DNA of 12,399 nucleotides, from the NCBI GenBank assembly GCA_945888895.1, contig CAMDAY010000041.1:1-12399 (forward strand), written 5' to 3'. The stretch comes from Dehalococcoides mccartyi. Lineage in GTDB: Bacteria > Chloroflexota > Dehalococcoidia > UBA2979. The translations under genes and the position numbers were made by a program. Positions 12,364-12,399 of the stretch are shown piece after piece. Each line of letters starts with the position of its first letter. Position 1 is the stretch's first letter. The notes beneath the pieces were generated by a model. The model saw nothing but the letters and a program-made list of their open reading frames with translations. It was not told where the DNA came from and did not search any database.

Positions 12364-12399
12364 CCCGGCGGAATCGTGCGTTTCTAGGCGCCCAGTGTC

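Noticed and set aside
1..12399. tRNA, rRNA, transposase, phage or defence genes
   Set aside because: I looked on both strands and found no matching structures or motifs. The window appears to be housekeeping and accessory metabolism.

Overview
GC-rich bacterial chromosome segment with dense gene packing, almost all of it on the minus strand. Only a small rhodanese gene (2530-2871) reads on the plus strand. The source looks like a member of Chloroflexota, possibly Dehalococcoidia-like. The evidence is a Thr/Pro-rich tether after the lipoprotein cysteine, hybrid PAS/GAF sensor kinases, -10 boxes lying 6-7 bases from start codons (leaderless transcripts), and GTG starts. This placement is an inference; no rRNA or marker gene is present to prove it.

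Layout in minus-strand reading direction, right to left. (1) 12196-12399 is gene-free and holds a REP-like palindrome and a separate 9-bp hairpin. (2) 12195-6410 is a respiratory/cofactor block: a MidA/NDUFAF7-type methyltransferase, an IscU-type Fe-S scaffold, a MocA-type nucleotidyltransferase, NuoI, and a NuoG/formate-dehydrogenase-like large subunit. The block joins complex I electron-input subunits with factors plausibly involved in building them: Fe-S delivery, molybdopterin nucleotide chemistry and a complex I assembly methyltransferase. The order is non-canonical, with I before G and no H between them. (3) 6366-5351 is a two-gene unit, a small tail-anchored protein and a LON-substrate-binding-domain protein, joined by an ATGA overlap. 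(4) 5154-2907 is a PAS-GAF-histidine kinase-receiver hybrid that appears split by one frameshift near 4704. (5) 2530-2871 (+) is the rhodanese. (6) 2376-625 runs from a candidate leaderless 28-codon ORF with a Cys-Gly-Cys near its end, to a D-2-hydroxyacid dehydrogenase, to a divergent PyrE-like phosphoribosyltransferase. (7) 554-1 is the start of a lipoprotein gene that runs off the window.

The points most worth a second look are as follows. There is an exact duplication of a C-x2-C-x5-C-x5-C module in the NuoG-like protein. Its formate dehydrogenase catalytic Cys/Sec position appears to be Ser. A paired inverted REP-like element sits in frame inside midA, with a third copy 0.7 kb away. The leaderless start pattern recurs across the window. 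The PyrE-like enzyme lacks the usual catalytic-loop lysine motif. The sensor kinase is split by a +1-type frameshift. I found no CRISPR array, transposase, toxin-antitoxin pair, phage gene or clear new defence system.
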